The notes: a model not told the origin generated them from the letters alone. DNA of 64,000 bases from Chamaelirium japonicum (GCA_947650365.1 OX393553.1:62619055-62683054); one strand, 5' to 3'; counted from the stretch's first letter, positions 43,534-56,746 are shown. Program-made: numbers and translations.

Positions 43534-45655
43534 ATGCTAGTAGTGTGTGTTTCATGTTTTTCATGAAACCATCATGTGCGCGCATGAATAGTATGTACCG
43601 TCATAGGGGTTCTACGAGTAGATCATGCATAGTATATATTATGTGTTCTATGACTTGTTCTTGTAGAGCGCCGCTTCTAAAATTAATCTAGATTTGTGAT
43701 TACTTGCTACCGGGGGTCGGACCCCGTGTTAGTGAATATTGTCTGGATGTGTTTTCTTCTGTGTGTGGATAGATTTTAGAGCCGTAGTTGGGCAAGTAGA
43801 GGGTGTTTACCACCCTTGATTCCCAGGCTTTTTGCTAGGTTTGTTTTCCTTTTCGTTCTAGGAAATTGTGTACGAGCGAGTACTTGCTCAAAGCGTACTA
43901 GAGTTTTTTTGGATACAGATTAAAGAGGAAGACTTACCGTGAAGATCCACCACTGGGAGGACGAGCGGAACCTTGGAGGACGATGGTGATCCGGCGAAAC
44001 GTACACGATGACGGCAAAGGGCATAAAGCATCAGGAGATCGTATATAGAGGCTTACACCGGATCGAGAAACCTTGCGACAGAGATAGAGATCCTGTGCTG
44101 TGCCAGTCAGGTTCAGGGGTCGGACCCTGAACTTGATTCAGTTGTGTGGTTGTTTCTTTCAATAGTTCTTTATGTTTCAGTAGAGAACCTCGATGCGATA
44201 ATTTAATTATCAGTGTGTTAGAGGGATGCTCTTTCCCCTCGAGTCCAAGTGACCTTATTAGGATAGGATTCCACTAGTGACGCCTATTATTTAATTGACC
44301 CTTGATGATAGCAAGAATTCCTCATATTTGGTTATGCCACCATTAGGTCAACACCCGATTAGCCGGGTGTGCCTATTTGGCCAGCATCAAAACCTAGAAT
44401 GAGTTGGAATTCTACTATGACATCATTCGTCAAATTTATAAGTGAGGCGCCATGGTAGTGGAAGACCTTTTCCTGTCAGTCTGACCTTAAGCTAGGCTCC
44501 ATAGCATTAGCGTGATAGCTAGGTTTGTGGAGTATCGATGTTCTTAGGATATGTAACGTGACCCTTGAGTGGAGAAATCCACTTAAGGCAGGGACTATGA
44601 TATTCAGATATCGATTAATGCTTCGCAAAAGGCTTGAAACGCTAGTGGGAGCACGGTATGACCAGGGTCTAGTGTATAGGTTGTCGTGACCTTAGTATAC
44701 ACTCATACTTGCATAAAATAACCCTCAACTATAATAAGGAATGTAAGAGAGGACTTTCTAGAGATCCTCTGGCCTCCACAACCAACTGCTTTGTGTCTGG
44801 GTGAAAGGGCGTAGCTCGACACCCCCTAGGGTGAGGGTTATGTTTTTCCATGCCAGATGACTTAGCAGTCTCCTTTGGGATATGATGGTTACGGTGTGAG
44901 GAGATAAGGGCTTTTTATCCCACCCTAGTGGGGGCCGCATAAACTCCTGTGTTGTAACTACCTAGGCTTGTGGGTAAGCATCCGAAGTAGAAGTGAGGCA
45001 TCCATTGCTTGCACAATGAAGATTACGTGGCACTGGCCAAAAAGATAACTATGGTCCATCAAAGCCCTTAGTTCAAAGATTTGGACTGGGTCAAGGAAAG
45101 GCCTGCGTAATCGGATTGACGTTGCATGATGCCCCCTAGGGTAGGTGCAGTCGATTCCGAGATCTTACATACATGGTTAATTAATCCATAGATGTGTCTT
45201 CGCTGTGAGGGTAGCGTTGGCATTTGGATATAATTAGCTTGTTTTCAAAATCCATAAAATAAGTTATTTTGCATTCTTTCTTTTAACCATATAGTTCCCC
45301 TATCCACTATCCCATAAGAGAACCAGTTATCGAGTCTATAACTACGTAGAGCGGAAGCACTATCTTTAGCTTATGCTTAGGGTAGAAAACGTACATTGGC
45401 TTGCAATCTAAATATCCCTGTACTAGACCTAACGGGTCCAGATATCACTAAAGCACTAACTAGGGCATATGACGACTAGCGAGAGTCTGAGGAGATGTGC
45501 AAGTTCTGTGTCATAGCAGACTTACTGACAACTCCTTAGAAGTAAGTCAGAGATATACCGGGTCTTCTCAAATAAAGTTTTACTTGTAGAAGATGTCTGA
45601 AAAGTGAAGTCGGTAGACTCGTCGCTTTTCCACTAAGATACTTGTCGGTACCGAG
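43534..45655 (+). other. Leader of Copia B, no gene seen
   Basis: About 2.1 kb without a recognisable ORF. It contains the GGGTCGGACCCC and TTCAGGGGTCGGACCCTGAA inverted phrases (43715 and 44112), also present in Copia A. Confidence 0.55.
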
Positions 45656-45877
45656 ATGTCTGAGGGTATGTTTGTTCGGGAACACATACTTGAGTTCCAG
45701 ATCGAACTAGATTTCAAAGACATGGTGCCAGATGAGGAGGTAGTGGAAGACTATCTTGCATCCTTGTCTGGAACCTTCGAAGGCATTATCAGAGACTTTA
45801 TCTTTAACAAGTTAGAGATGATAAACGCAAAACTTATAAGAAGATTTCCAAGAGACAAAGGATGGGATCAAGATTAA
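45656..45877 (+). pseudogene. Copia B gag remnant
   Basis: The 73-codon frame contains VPDEEVVEDYLASLSGTFEG and NKLEM, matching the UBN2-type gag of Copia (usually DELVIDYILASLP...). Sequence before and after is in other frames with stops. Confidence 0.6.
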
Positions 45878-46689
45878 AGGCAAAGCCTTTAGTGCTTAAC
45901 CTAGGTCTTCTATAGAAGGACCAAAGGGAGTAACTTATAAGAGATCAAAAACTATTCTAGTACAGAAACTGGTGTGGACTCCTAAGTCTGGTAACGCTAA
46001 GGACGGAAGTGTTTCCGCTTTGGCAAGTATAGGGGATATTTGAAGATAGTGTATGGCCTCAGGATGTTAGGAGTTGAGTCGCTATCTAGTAGCAGTTCTT
46101 ATGCTTCTTGGAATATAGACTTCGGGTCTACAGAGATTCAAGGAAAGCAAAAGGCTACGTTATAGTGAAGTAATCCTAACATAGGTACTGATGTCATAAG
46201 CCGCTGCGGAAGCTGTTAGATATGATTGTCTTAGTTTTTCCGAAACACGGATTTTGATTTTTAGAGATATAGTTTTGTTTCCTCCTTGGTAAATGAAGTT
46301 TTTAGTTTTAGACAGCACCGTAGGTGTGTATCTTAAACTGAATAGATAGCTTTATTACTAGAGGAATAGATTAGAATAATCTTTTTGTATTTAATCTTAA
46401 TTCGGAAATAGAATTCATGACAGCTGCAGCGTCTAATTTAAATTCATCTAAATCCTTTGGAGAATCTATCCCATTTGTGACCCCTCTGATGTAGATATTT
46501 TGCCTCAAATAAATTCAAAGGTAACAAAAGGCCAAGTTTCTGTTCACAGATTCATCGGAGATCCTTCTAACCTATGAGTGTAATCTGGAAGGTAGAATAA
46601 CTAAAAAGGCCACTAAGGTATTGGAGTTCGTTAATTTTGACGTCTATAGTTCCAAGAGCATCTAGATGATAGAAGACTCTTCGATTTAA

Positions 46690-46930
46690 TCGAAGGAATA
46701 AGTCACTATCAGACGAGTTCCATAGGATCCTGAGGGAGCATGGGATTATCTCCCAGTTAAATACTCCAAGGATGACAAGTCAGAATGAAGTCTCCGAGAG
46801 AAGGAATCGGACTCTGTTTGACATGGTCCATAGTATGATGAATATTGCCAAGTGTACTACCCACCTTTTGGTAGGGTTGTACCTTAAAACAGTAGCTTAT
46901 ATCTGAAACTATCTTTCAGATATATCAGTA
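46690..46930 (+). pseudogene. Copia B integrase remnant
   Basis: Reading through frame breaks gives FHRILREHGIISQL, then TSQNEVSERRNRTLFDMVHS and MMNIAK, the end of the Copia integrase core, where the catalytic Glu of the E-R-R-N-R-T motif is still present. The rest is too decayed to follow. Confidence 0.6.
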
Positions 46931-47379
46931 TCTCAGACCTATAGAGAGCTATGGTCTAAGCGAAAGCTGATACTATAGTGTCTCGAGATATAGGGTTGTC
47001 CTGCACTCGTGCAAATGGACAAAAGGGATGAGATGGAGATGTAGTTCCAGGTATATCTGTTTATAGTTTACCCTAGGGAGACATAAGGTGGACTATTCTA
47101 CGATCTTGAGGTTTGGAAGGTAATCGTTTCTACGAACACCATCTACCTAGACAAAGATTATATTATAGACCATAACTTTACCGGTATGGTAGTTCTGGGT
47201 GAACTACTAGGTACTGGTAGAGAGTGCGCATCTGAAAAAACGTAGTGGGAGTAAATGATACAGAAACTAGTATACCAGGTACTGTAGAAATGATTCATTT
47301 TGTACCACCACCACCTCGTCGTTGTGGGACCATAAGAGCTCTTGAAAGATACTATGGAGAAACTTCGATAGTTAATCCA

Positions 47380-48050
47380 GAGTTTCAGGAGGATGATCCC
47401 TAGAGCTACGAAGAAGTAGTGGGAGCTTCCGACAGACTGACAAAAGACCATGGAGGCAAGCTTGCATCGATGTTCCTTGGAACAGTCTTGACACTTATAG
47501 CACTATCACCCTTCGGGGTACAGGAGGTGTATAAGAAGAGCACCCGGTTAAGACTTAAGTAGCTAGATTAGTTACCAAAGGAGAAGGGATTGACTATGTC
47601 GAAACCATCTTACTGGTAGATATGCCTAAGTCTATTTCAGATCCTCTTAATCCATTACAGTCCATTATAGTTGGGAGATCTAGTCGATGGATGTCAAGAC
47701 AATGATTCCCTAACGGGAATTGGGAAATGACATATGGATGATGTAGCCTCAGACTTTGAGTCAGTAGGTTAGGAAGATATGAATGCAAGTTGCAAAGGTC
47801 CATTTATGGACTGATGCAAGCATCCAGATTGGAATATCTATTTTGATCAAGGAAATCCACTCACACGGATTTGATCAGAATGATGATAAACCAAGTGGGT
47901 ACAAGAATGGTGAAAGAGCTACAAGGGTGTACGTAGTACTTTACGTTAATGATATCCTACTGATTGAAAATGATGTAAGAATATTGTTTACGGTAAAGGT
48001 TTGTAGTCATCACAATTCGATGTGAAAGACCCTAGTGAGGCAAGTTATGA
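47380..48050 (+). pseudogene. Copia B reverse transcriptase remnant
   Basis: The open frame at 47783-48025 ends with VVLYVNDILLIENDVRILFTVK, the Copia YVDDILLI block with its first catalytic Asp changed to Asn. The preceding CKGPFMD and NIYFD phrases correspond to the RT palm. Upstream RT is shattered. Confidence 0.7.
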
Positions 48051-48389
48051 TTTGGGAATCAAGGTAACTCGAGATAACTAGAGCAAGGTTCTCTTGCTAT
48101 CACAGGCTATGCATGAAGATAAGATTCTAGCCAGATTCGGTTTACGAGGCTAGATATCTATTGCGTAACAGGATTCATGGGTCAATTTCAGTCGAACCCT
48201 GGTCCAGATCACTGGACTAAAGTAAAGGATATACTCTGAAGTCCTCATCAAGTGACGATTATGAGTTAGATTGCACTTCACAGGTCCTGATATCGATTGG
48301 ATACATAGAGTCTGACTTTGGTGTCAGATGTGTATTCCAGAGAATCAATTTTAGGAATAGTTTTTATCTTGGGATTAGAAGCGGTAGTT

Positions 48390-48763
48390 GGTAGAGTGTG
48401 AATCAAGTGCATCACAGACTCCATCACAAAGGCTTAGCACGTTGTTGCATGCGAGGTAGTATATCAAGTGGTAAGGCTTAGGAAGTTCTTAGAGAACTTG
48501 AGATGCGTACCAGAGGCTCAGTTATCTGTTGTTGCAACAGACGAGCGGTAAGCAAGGTCCAAGGAGACTAGGCACCACAATGAGGGGAAATCCATCAAGT
48601 ACAAACTCCACTTGATCTGACAGTTATAGGAGGAAATACAAGTAGCGGTACTGAGATGAAATCTACAGACAATATTGCCAATTCCTTTAGGGAATTCCTG
48701 CAAAGGCTTTTGGGCAGCAAGTAGAAGCTACAGAGCTCAACACCATTATTCCTCGTTAGACCT
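48390..48763 (+). pseudogene. Copia B RNase H remnant
   Basis: Phrases such as KFLENLR-like LREL, EMRTRGSVICC and STDNIANSF match the end of the Copia RNase H in several frames. It leads to the degraded polypurine tract. Confidence 0.45.
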
Positions 48764-48773
48764 AGTGTGAGAT

Positions 48774-51083
48774 TGTTAGAATTGGTGAGGTCTACAGCTT
48801 TTAAAAACCTATAGTTTAGCTATGTATGGTTGATAATATAGGATTGCATATTGGTACATACTTTAGTACGTCTTCTGATTACAGAACAGAGAGCCATAGC
48901 TACATGGTAATCCACTTGAGTGGGAGACTCAAGGGACTGGTCCCATGTAACCTAAATGAGTTTGCAGCTCTGATTAGGGTTGGTCGCCCTATCAGGATAA
49001 ACTGTTGGGATAATAGACCGTGGGTGTCTCTACCACGGTCATTACCAGGCACAGTGTCTGTGGCCGAACGGAACCATCACGGTGCATAAATCGGTGAGCA
49101 GACACCGGTGCACTAAACCGTGTTTTTGCTTAGGGTAAAACGGTCATAAACCCTGAGGAACTATGCCTGGTGAACTAACCAGTTGTGTGGTGCTTTGGCG
49201 CACCAATGTGTGAGGATCCGGATGCAGTGATCCAAAATCACGGTGTACTGGGTTACCCGGCTAGTGTTGCATCAGTATATCACTCCTGCAGACTATCCAT
49301 ACCCCTAACAGGAGGTGCGTTCCTTGGTCTGATCTACGTCATATTAAACCCTGGCCAAGTGGTCATCAGTTGGACTGGTGACGGATCCGATTGCTCGTCA
49401 AAGTAATCAGAGGTATGATGTATATGGTCAACCTGGAAGGAACCGAGTCATATGAGCACTCGAGTCTGACGGTATTCTCCACCGCTCGAGTTGCATCATG
49501 GCACCAGATAGAGGGACAGCGGGTTTACCATACTAAGCGGAGAACAGGGGTATAAGGAAGAACATAGTAAGTCCGAGGGAATTGGAGTGCAGCCTGCGAC
49601 GCACTCTGGGTGGCCACGCAGGTTAACTCAGATTCAAAGGATCAATGGTACACTCAGGTAGTGTGTCGATCGAGTCTAAGTTGGAAGCCATGAACCTTGG
49701 TCCCTGAAGGTTCCACCTTATCGACATTATGTATGGTCCTAGTATCATCTCCTCGAAACATAGAACGCAGTAAGAGGAAGTGATTAGTCCAAGCCTACGC
49801 TCCGTGAGTGCTTCGCACTAGTGCACGGTAGATACGTAGTTACATGTGTGCACTGAGGGGAAAACCTACGTTAGTGTAGAGACGCATGTAGCAATTACTT
49901 GCCATAGTGGACTTTGCCACATGGGTGAGAAGCACCAGGACATGTTGTGAGTTGACTAATTGACTTCACTAGGGGCACCCTACGGAAACCTCAGAGAATA
50001 GTGAAATCACTAGTGCACTTCACTTATGTGTGCCTTGAAAAGTCTCGTACACGAGGAACGGCCAACTAGTGACATAAGGGCGTTTTGGTCATATCATGTG
50101 CCACTATGCACTAGGGGGCCGGCCCTAAGTATTGGGAGACTGGTCAAGACCGGCCCTATTAGTTTCAGGAGGTTGTTGCCTCAAATGAATGGGCCGGTGA
50201 TGAGGCACATAAAATGGGCTGGTGTTGATCGCTTTCAAAACCAAGAAAAAGATAGAGATAAAAGAAGAGATATATAGGGAAAGGTTTGAATCAGTCAAAC
50301 TTATCCATACTATCCTTATCCATATGCACAGGCCGGCCCAATATAAGGGAAAAGGAGAGAGGGGGGTCGGCTATACAAGCCCTAGGGGCCGGCCATGCCA
50401 TGGGTAAACCCTAGCCGCCCCCTCGCCTCTCTTCTCTTCTTCTCTCTCGTCTCTCTCTCCCTCGCTTGTGCCATTAGATGGCGACTCGTCTTCCTCGCGT
50501 GGTGTTTCGTAGAAGGAGAAGGCTCATCGGATGGAGGCACTCAGAGATCCATCGACGAGGTGTCGTGCATCGTGTGAGATCGGATGAACTAGAAGGCATC
50601 TCCCGCAAGCTTTTACTGTCCAGAATCTACACAGAAAATCAGTATTGTTTCTATGATTCCGAGAGAATAGAAGTCTAAACGAGGTGAAACTTATTGCAAA
50701 TGTTGCATCTCGAAGTTGGCTACCTACAGTCTAAATTTCATCCCAATCCGAGTTCGGACCAGAAAGTTATGGCCATCACAAAGACGTTATATCAAGCAGT
50801 CCGAGCCCGTCTCCATCGACAAAGAAGAAACTTGTCGCGGTGAAAGAATCCGCACGTAGGTATGATCTCTAACATGTAGATCTAACATAGATAGAATATG
50901 CATGCATGCTAGATTGTTATTTCGCGTTAGATCGACGTTAGGGGTTCGCGTAGTTGCCATGCTAGATTCATACACGCACGTGTAGATCGTTTCGATGAAA
51001 ATTTTGATATGTAACGCACACCGCTCACGGTCTTCGGACCTTCAATTTGCTTCCGCTGCGGGCCTCTACCATGGATTTACATC

Positions 51084-51088
<5 letters not shown>
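48774..51088 (+). repeat. 3' LTR of Copia B (2315 bp)
   Basis: Starts TGTTAGAATTGGTGAGGTC and ends CATCCAACA, directly before an AT repeat. Over the first 275 bases it differs from the 5' LTR at about 19 positions by eye. Confidence 0.9.

Positions 51089-51177
<89 letters not shown>
51089..51177 (+). repeat. (AT)n microsatellite, right flank of Copia B
   Basis: About 88 bases of pure AT repeat between the LTR and the next T2 element. Confidence 0.95.
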
Positions 51178-51179
<2 letters not shown>

Positions 51180-51181
<2 letters not shown>

Positions 51182-51315
51182 AATGATAAAATACGGCGTG
51201 CGGTGTCACACCACAGTCGTCTGATGTACTTGCTGCATATGTGCGATGCACGCAGCGGTGCATCAGATGGCTGCGGTACGACACCGCACGCACCACACGC
51301 CGCATCTTAACACGC

Positions 51316-51318
<3 letters not shown>
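51180..51318. mobile_element. Palindromic element T2, second copy (diverged)
   Basis: ACGGCGTGCGGTGT and inverted ACACGCCGCATCTTAACA arms around GATGCACGCAGCGGTGCATC. It ends AACACGCCCC at an AT repeat. Confidence 0.75.

Positions 51319-51380
<62 letters not shown>
51319..51380 (+). repeat. (AT)n microsatellite
   Basis: AT repeat separating elements T2 and T1. Confidence 0.95.
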
Positions 51381-51383
<3 letters not shown>

Positions 51384-51763
51384 CTGTTACAGTGAGCTAT
51401 GGGCTGCCGGGGGGGAAAGTGAGCTGCGGGTATTTTGACCCCCCAAAAAATTATAGAATTTGATGAAATTTGGGGAGGTTGTTGCCTAGGATAAGATGAT
51501 CATCCTCATCAATTTTCTTCAAATTTCAAAACTTCTAGGGGGGTCAAACGGTCGAAGCAATTTCTGCCATCCGAAGTCTCCGTTAAATTGCTTCGACCAT
51601 TTGACCCCCTAGAAGTTTTGGAATTTGATGAAAATTGGTGACGATGATCATCTTTTCCTATGAAACAACCTCCCCAAATTTCATCAAATTCCATAACTTC
51701 TTGGGGGTTTAAAATACCCGCATCTCACTTTCCCCCCCGGCAGCCCATAGCTCACTGTAACAG

Positions 51764-51766
<3 letters not shown>
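51381..51766. mobile_element. Palindromic element T1, second copy (386 bp)
   Basis: Terminal inverted repeats GGGCTGTTACAGTGAGCTAT and ATAGCTCACTGTAACAGCCC are perfect, followed by G-rich and C-rich complementary runs. It is flanked by TATA on both sides. This copy shows the true ends, which in the copies at 40446 and 60722 merge into CT repeats on the right. Confidence 0.9.

Positions 51767-51855
<89 letters not shown>
51767..51855 (+). repeat. (TA)n-(GA)n microsatellite
   Basis: TA repeat followed by GA repeat between T1 and the next T2 element. Confidence 0.95.
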
Positions 51856-51856
<1 letters not shown>

Positions 51857-51999
51857 AATGCTTGAATGCGGCATGCGGTGCGTGCGGCATCGCACCGCAG
51901 CCGTGTGATGCACGTGCTGCGTGCATGCGATGCACGCAGCAGTGCATCACACGGCTGCGGTGCGATGCCGCACGCACCGCATGCCACAGCATAGCATGC

Positions 52000-52004
<5 letters not shown>
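51856..52004. mobile_element. Palindromic element T2, third copy
   Basis: GAATGCGGCATGCGGTGCGT and inverted ACGCACCGCATGCC arms, with CAGTGCATCACACGGCTGCG near the centre. AT repeats follow. Confidence 0.8.

Positions 52005-52086
<82 letters not shown>
52005..52086 (+). repeat. (AT)n-(GA)n microsatellite
   Basis: AT then GA repeat between two T2 elements. Confidence 0.95.
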
Positions 52087-52245
52087 AATGCTTGAATGCG
52101 GCATGCGGTGCGTGCGGCATCGCACCGCAGCCGTGTGATGCACGCGCTGCGTGCATGCGATGCACGCATCAGTGCATCACACGACTGTGGTGCGATGGCG
52201 CACCGCTGTGGTGCGATGCCGCACGCACCGCATGCCGCACCGCAA
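52087..52245. mobile_element. Palindromic element T2, fourth copy (right end extended)
   Basis: The left 100 bases are nearly identical to the third copy. The right arm contains a duplicated GTGGTGCGATG block, and the element runs into unique sequence instead of a microsatellite. Confidence 0.7.
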
Positions 52246-52289
52246 GATCCGGCGAGAGGAGAGTTGCTTCAGCTACGGGGGGGTGGGGT

Positions 52290-52880
52290 GGGGGGGTTTA
52301 TCGAAATGGGTGGCAATGGAGAAGGTCTTCGGAGGCGTGATTCAGCAAAACTACTGCTCCATGATCTTGTGAGGGAGATTGGTCGGAGATCGAGCTCCGG
52401 GAGGGCCTGTCTTGCGACGAACGACGAAGAGGTGGAATGAAAGAAGGCTTGGGCGCAGATCGGGCATCGGAAGGGCTAGATCCGAGGAGTAGAGGGTTGC
52501 TCCAACGAAGTGATGGTGACCGGGGAGGGGGGGGTTTCTAACCGGAGACAGGTAGCGACGGAGAAGGGCACCGGAGGCGCGATCGAGCAAAATTGCTAAT
52601 ACGGGATCTCATGAGGGAGATTGTGCGAATATTGAGCTCTGGAGGGCCTGGTCGGTGAAAAACGACGAACAGGTGGAACAGATGAGGGCTTGGACGTAGA
52701 TCCGGTGTCGAAGAGGCTAAATCCGGCTAGAGGAGGGTTGCTCCGGTGAAGTGATGGTGACGGGGGGTTTGACCAGACACGGGTGGTGATAGAGTAGAGC
52801 TAAAAAAAAGTGATAGTGAAAAACCAGTTGATCGGAGGCTGGTCCAGCGAAGAGATGCGAGGGGCGGTGGTCAGATTGGA
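52290..52880. repeat. About 240-bp tandem repeat across the duplication boundary
   Basis: The block with CGACGAACGACGAAGAGGTG, CAGATCGGGCATCGGAAGG and GAAGTGATGGTGACCGGGG (about 52405-52535) recurs, diverged, from about 52645 on. The joint between duplication copies (52649/52650) falls between these two units. Confidence 0.7.
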
Positions 52881-53952
52881 GGGCAAGGCAGGCAGTAGTG
52901 ATCAGACTTAACTAGTGGGCGGAAGACAAAGGATACAATTGATCAGAAGGGCATTTTGACCATATTACTATTTTCTAAAATGACCTTGATATCCTTTTTG
53001 TCCTATGAGATTCTAGAGAGAGAATCGGGAGGAGCTACGATCAGTTTGGGGAGCTAGGTGCATGCATGGGTTCTGTGAACGGCTGTGATGGTTCGGGTTT
53101 TAGAGAGAGAATAAATCATGTATGAGTTGGGGTCGTGGGGTCCGGTGCATGAATGGCTTTAATGGGATTGGTGTGATGAACTTTTAAATGGGATAATAAA
53201 AGTCATTTATTTTAGAGAAAGGGAGTTGGCCGAGTGTGTGCATGGCTGGGGTTGGAGTGTGCGCGCATGCATGCTTGGATTGTCAGATCAGGCAAGGTAT
53301 GGCTGTGATGGTTGCATGGGATTAATTGGAATAGGAAAGAGAAAAGATGGAAAGAGATTAAGAGAGAGAACTTCGGTGGGGGGTGAGATTTAGAGAGAAA
53401 GAGATATAGATGGCTGCGATTATGCATGCGTGTATGGGTTTCGGGTGTTGCATGGGGATTGGATCGGACGGCTAGGTGTAAGAGAGGAAAAGATCGGGAT
53501 CTAAAGATGGTTGTTGTGATGGGTTTTTCGATGGCTAAAAGAATGGAAGGTGTAGTCACTGCTGGAACCCAAATCTTCTGCAACATTTCTCTGCGCCATC
53601 GTCTGCGCCCAAAGTCATAGTCGTCCGTTGCACCCAGGCTCAATCCGGTGCATCGCACTTATCCCAACCGGTAGGCAAAGGGACGACCGGTGCATCTCGA
53701 TGAGAAGTGATGGGTTTGCATGGAAATAATTGTTGGGATGGTTGTGCATGGGTTGTTAGAGAGAGAGATGGAAAGATATTAGAGAGAGATTTAGAGAGAT
53801 AGAGCTGGGCATGATTATGAGATTCTAGAGAGAGAATCGGGAGGAGCTGCGATCGGTTTGGGGAGCTACGTGCATGCATGGGTTCTGTGAACGACTGTGA
53901 TTGTTCGGGTTTTAGAGAGAGAATAGATCGAGTATGAGTTGGGGTCGTGGGG

Positions 53953-54908
53953 TGTTGGTTTTGAATTTTGAATTCAAATATTTTTAAATGTTTTTAATCT
54001 CTCATTTAGTTTGAACAGGTCATATCATGCTGCATTCTGTTTGAGATCTTTTTGTTACCATGATCTGATCCTTTGGGAGGAACTGTTACTAGTGGAGATT
54101 GTGGGCCACTTTAAGAGGGTTCAGTAGAATCGGTGAGTTGGGATTGAGGGTTAGTGGAGCCCGCATGGGATGGGAATTTGTTGTGGGGTCTGCCTATATA
54201 ATGAGGCCGTGACTTTTCTCTAAATCACACAACTTCATTATCTCTCTCTCTCTCTCTCATCTCGAGTGGTGGACTTGGGAGTACCACACCTCTTCTTTTG
54301 AGCCAAGGGGTTGTTGCTTGCATCACGTGGAGGTGGGGTGCTTCACCCCTTGGCCAAGGTGTTGTTGCTTGCTTCACTTGGAGGTGGAGTGCTGCAGCAT
54401 CTCTTTGAAGTTGAGGTGCTCGTCTGGGAACCGACAAGGTGCTTCACCCTCCTGTGTCCGTCAAGCTACTCGAGGACTTCCCTTGCCTCTCCAATCCATG
54501 CCGACATGCTACTCGAGGACGAGCTCTAGCCGCTATCCGGAGGAGCAACAAGGGGTCGTGATTAGTTCATCATCCTTCAACGCTTTCCTTCATCGAATCA
54601 GATTTTGATATTATTTTTTGAAGTTTTTTGAGAGTTCCTACAAGCTCTCCTTGGTGCGTAGAAGCTCGAAGTCGTACCTTGGGGGCTTATCATCGGAGGC
54701 CAGGAGCACTATCCTACGACGGCGATCTAGTTTTCAGGGCATTGTGCAAGCACAAGCCTCGACTCATCTCTTTCGATAAGTCTTTTATTCTCCTTCTCAT
54801 CTTTCCCTTATTTTGAATCTCTGTAGAAAGCCTTAGCTTCCTATCCTTTAGCTAGTTCACTCTTCATGAACCATTGTATGCTAATAGAATATAACTTTAT
54901 TTTTCCAA
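53953..54908 (+). repeat. Solo LTR-like insert, copy in duplication 2
   Basis: Counterpart of 33645-34600, nearly identical, same insertion point. Confidence 0.6.
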
Positions 54909-56746
54909 CTTTTAAATGGGATAATAAAAGTGATTTATTTCAAAGTAAGGGAGTTGGTCGGGTGTGTACATGGCTAGGGTTGGCGTGTGCGCGCATGCAT
55001 GCTTGGATTGTCGAGTCCGGTAAGGGATGGTTGTGATGGTTGCATGAGATTAATTGAAAAAGGAAAGAGAAAAGATGTAAAGAGATTAAGAGAGAGAAGT
55101 TCAGTGGATGGGGTGAGATTTAGAGAGAGAAAGAGATATGGATAGCTGCGATTATGTATGCGTGCATGAGTTTCGGGTGCTGCATGGGATTGGATCGGAT
55201 GGCTGGGTATAAAAGGGGAAAAGATTGGGATCTAGAGATGGCTGTTGTGATGGGTTCTTGGACGGCTAAAAGAATGGAAGGTATAGTCGATGTTGGAATC
55301 CAAATCTTTTGCTACATTTCACTACCCCATCGTCTGCCACCGAAGTCATAGTCGTCCGTTGCACCCAGGCCCGACCGGTGCATCGCACTCATCCCAACCA
55401 GTAGGCAAAGGGACGACCATGATTAGGTACAACCTAGAGCATATGTCGGAGGGCCAATCACATCCGTTTCTTTGCCTGCCGGTTCAGGCTGAGTGGGATG
55501 CACGGGTCGGGTATGGGTACAACGGACGGCTGTGACTTGGGGGGCAGACGATGGGGCCGAGAAATGGGGTAAAAGATTTGGGTTCAGGGGGGGGCGTGGT
55601 TGCCCGCTTCGTGCTAATCGGGGGGTGTCTTGCCACCGAAGGTGGCCCGCTATAGTGCTGATAGGCACGGGCTGATGCGAGAAATGGCTAGGTTGGGTTC
55701 CGGATGGGAGGGCTCGCGATCAAACATCGCGATGGGGGAGTCAGGCACCAGCTGGATTCCGAGAGAGAGAGTGAAAGATATAGAAAGATAATGCATGCAT
55801 GATTCTCGGGTTTGCGTGAGGCTGCGATTGCATGGAACGCTGGATATGGACTGATCTTGGACGATTGCGATGGGATGTGAGAGAGGACTGCGTGGATTGA
55901 ACGGCTAAATAGAGGATTAGTTAAAGAAAGAGGGACATGCATGAATAGGGGTGATCAGCTCTTGGGTATTTAATTTATTTGGTTTAAATAGACAAATATT
56001 AAGAGGGCGACCGTAAGGTTTAAATGGAAACAATGAATGAGAAATCTTGATGAGTGGTGATGGGTTTGCATAGAAATAATTATTGCGGTGGATGTGCATG
56101 GTTTGTTAGAGAGAGATATGGAAAGATATTAGAGAGAGATTTAGAGAGATAGAGCTAGGCATGATTATGAAATTCTAGAGAGAGAATCGGGAGGAGATGC
56201 GATCAGTTTGGGGAGCTACGTGCATGCATGGGTTCGTGAACGACTGTGATGGTTCAGGTTTCGGAGAGAGAATAGATCGTGTATAAGTTGGGGTTGTGGA
56301 ATCCTGTACATGCATGGCTTTAATGGGGGTGGTGTGATGAGCTTTTAAATGGGATAATAAAAGCAAATTAATTTAGCTTTTAAATGGGATAATAGACCCG
56401 ACCGGTGCATCGCACTCATCCCAACCGGTAGCCAAAAGGATGACCATGATCAGGTACAACCTAGAGCATATATCGGGGGGCCAATCACATCCGTTTCGTT
56501 GCTTACCGGTTCGGGCTGAGTGCGATACACGGGTCGGGTATGGGTGCAACGGACGCTGTGACTTGGGGGGCAGACGATGGGGCAGAAGATTTGAGTTCAG
56601 GGGTTTGGGGAGGAGGGTAAGTGGTTGCCCGCTTCGTGCCAATCGGGGGGTGTCTTGCCGCCGAAGGCGGGCCGCTGCATCGTTGATAGGTGTGTTGCTA
56701 ACGAAAGCGGCTCGTTGCAGTGCCGACAGGCAAGGGCATGCACTAG

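Larger units (their letters stand above)
41202..51088 (+). mobile_element. Copia retrotransposon, element B (9.9 kb), inserted in an AT microsatellite
   Basis: 5' LTR 41202-43519, primer site, about 5.2-kb internal region, degraded polypurine tract (AGTGTGAGAT, 48764-48773) and 3' LTR 48774-51088, flanked on both sides by AT repeats. Coding remnants appear in Copia order but are riddled with stops. Both LTR length (about 2.3 kb) and promoter layout relate it to Copia A. Confidence 0.9.
32343..52649. repeat. Segmental tandem duplication, copy 1 (about 20.3 kb)
   Basis: From GGTCGGTGAAAAACGACGAA at 32343 the sequence is repeated from 52650 with an offset of 20307-20312. The offset widens to about 20366 after the variable AT tracts. 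Long stretches are identical or nearly so. The copy contains Helitron-derived modules, an LTR insert, the microsatellite array and a complete Copia element. Confidence 0.95.
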
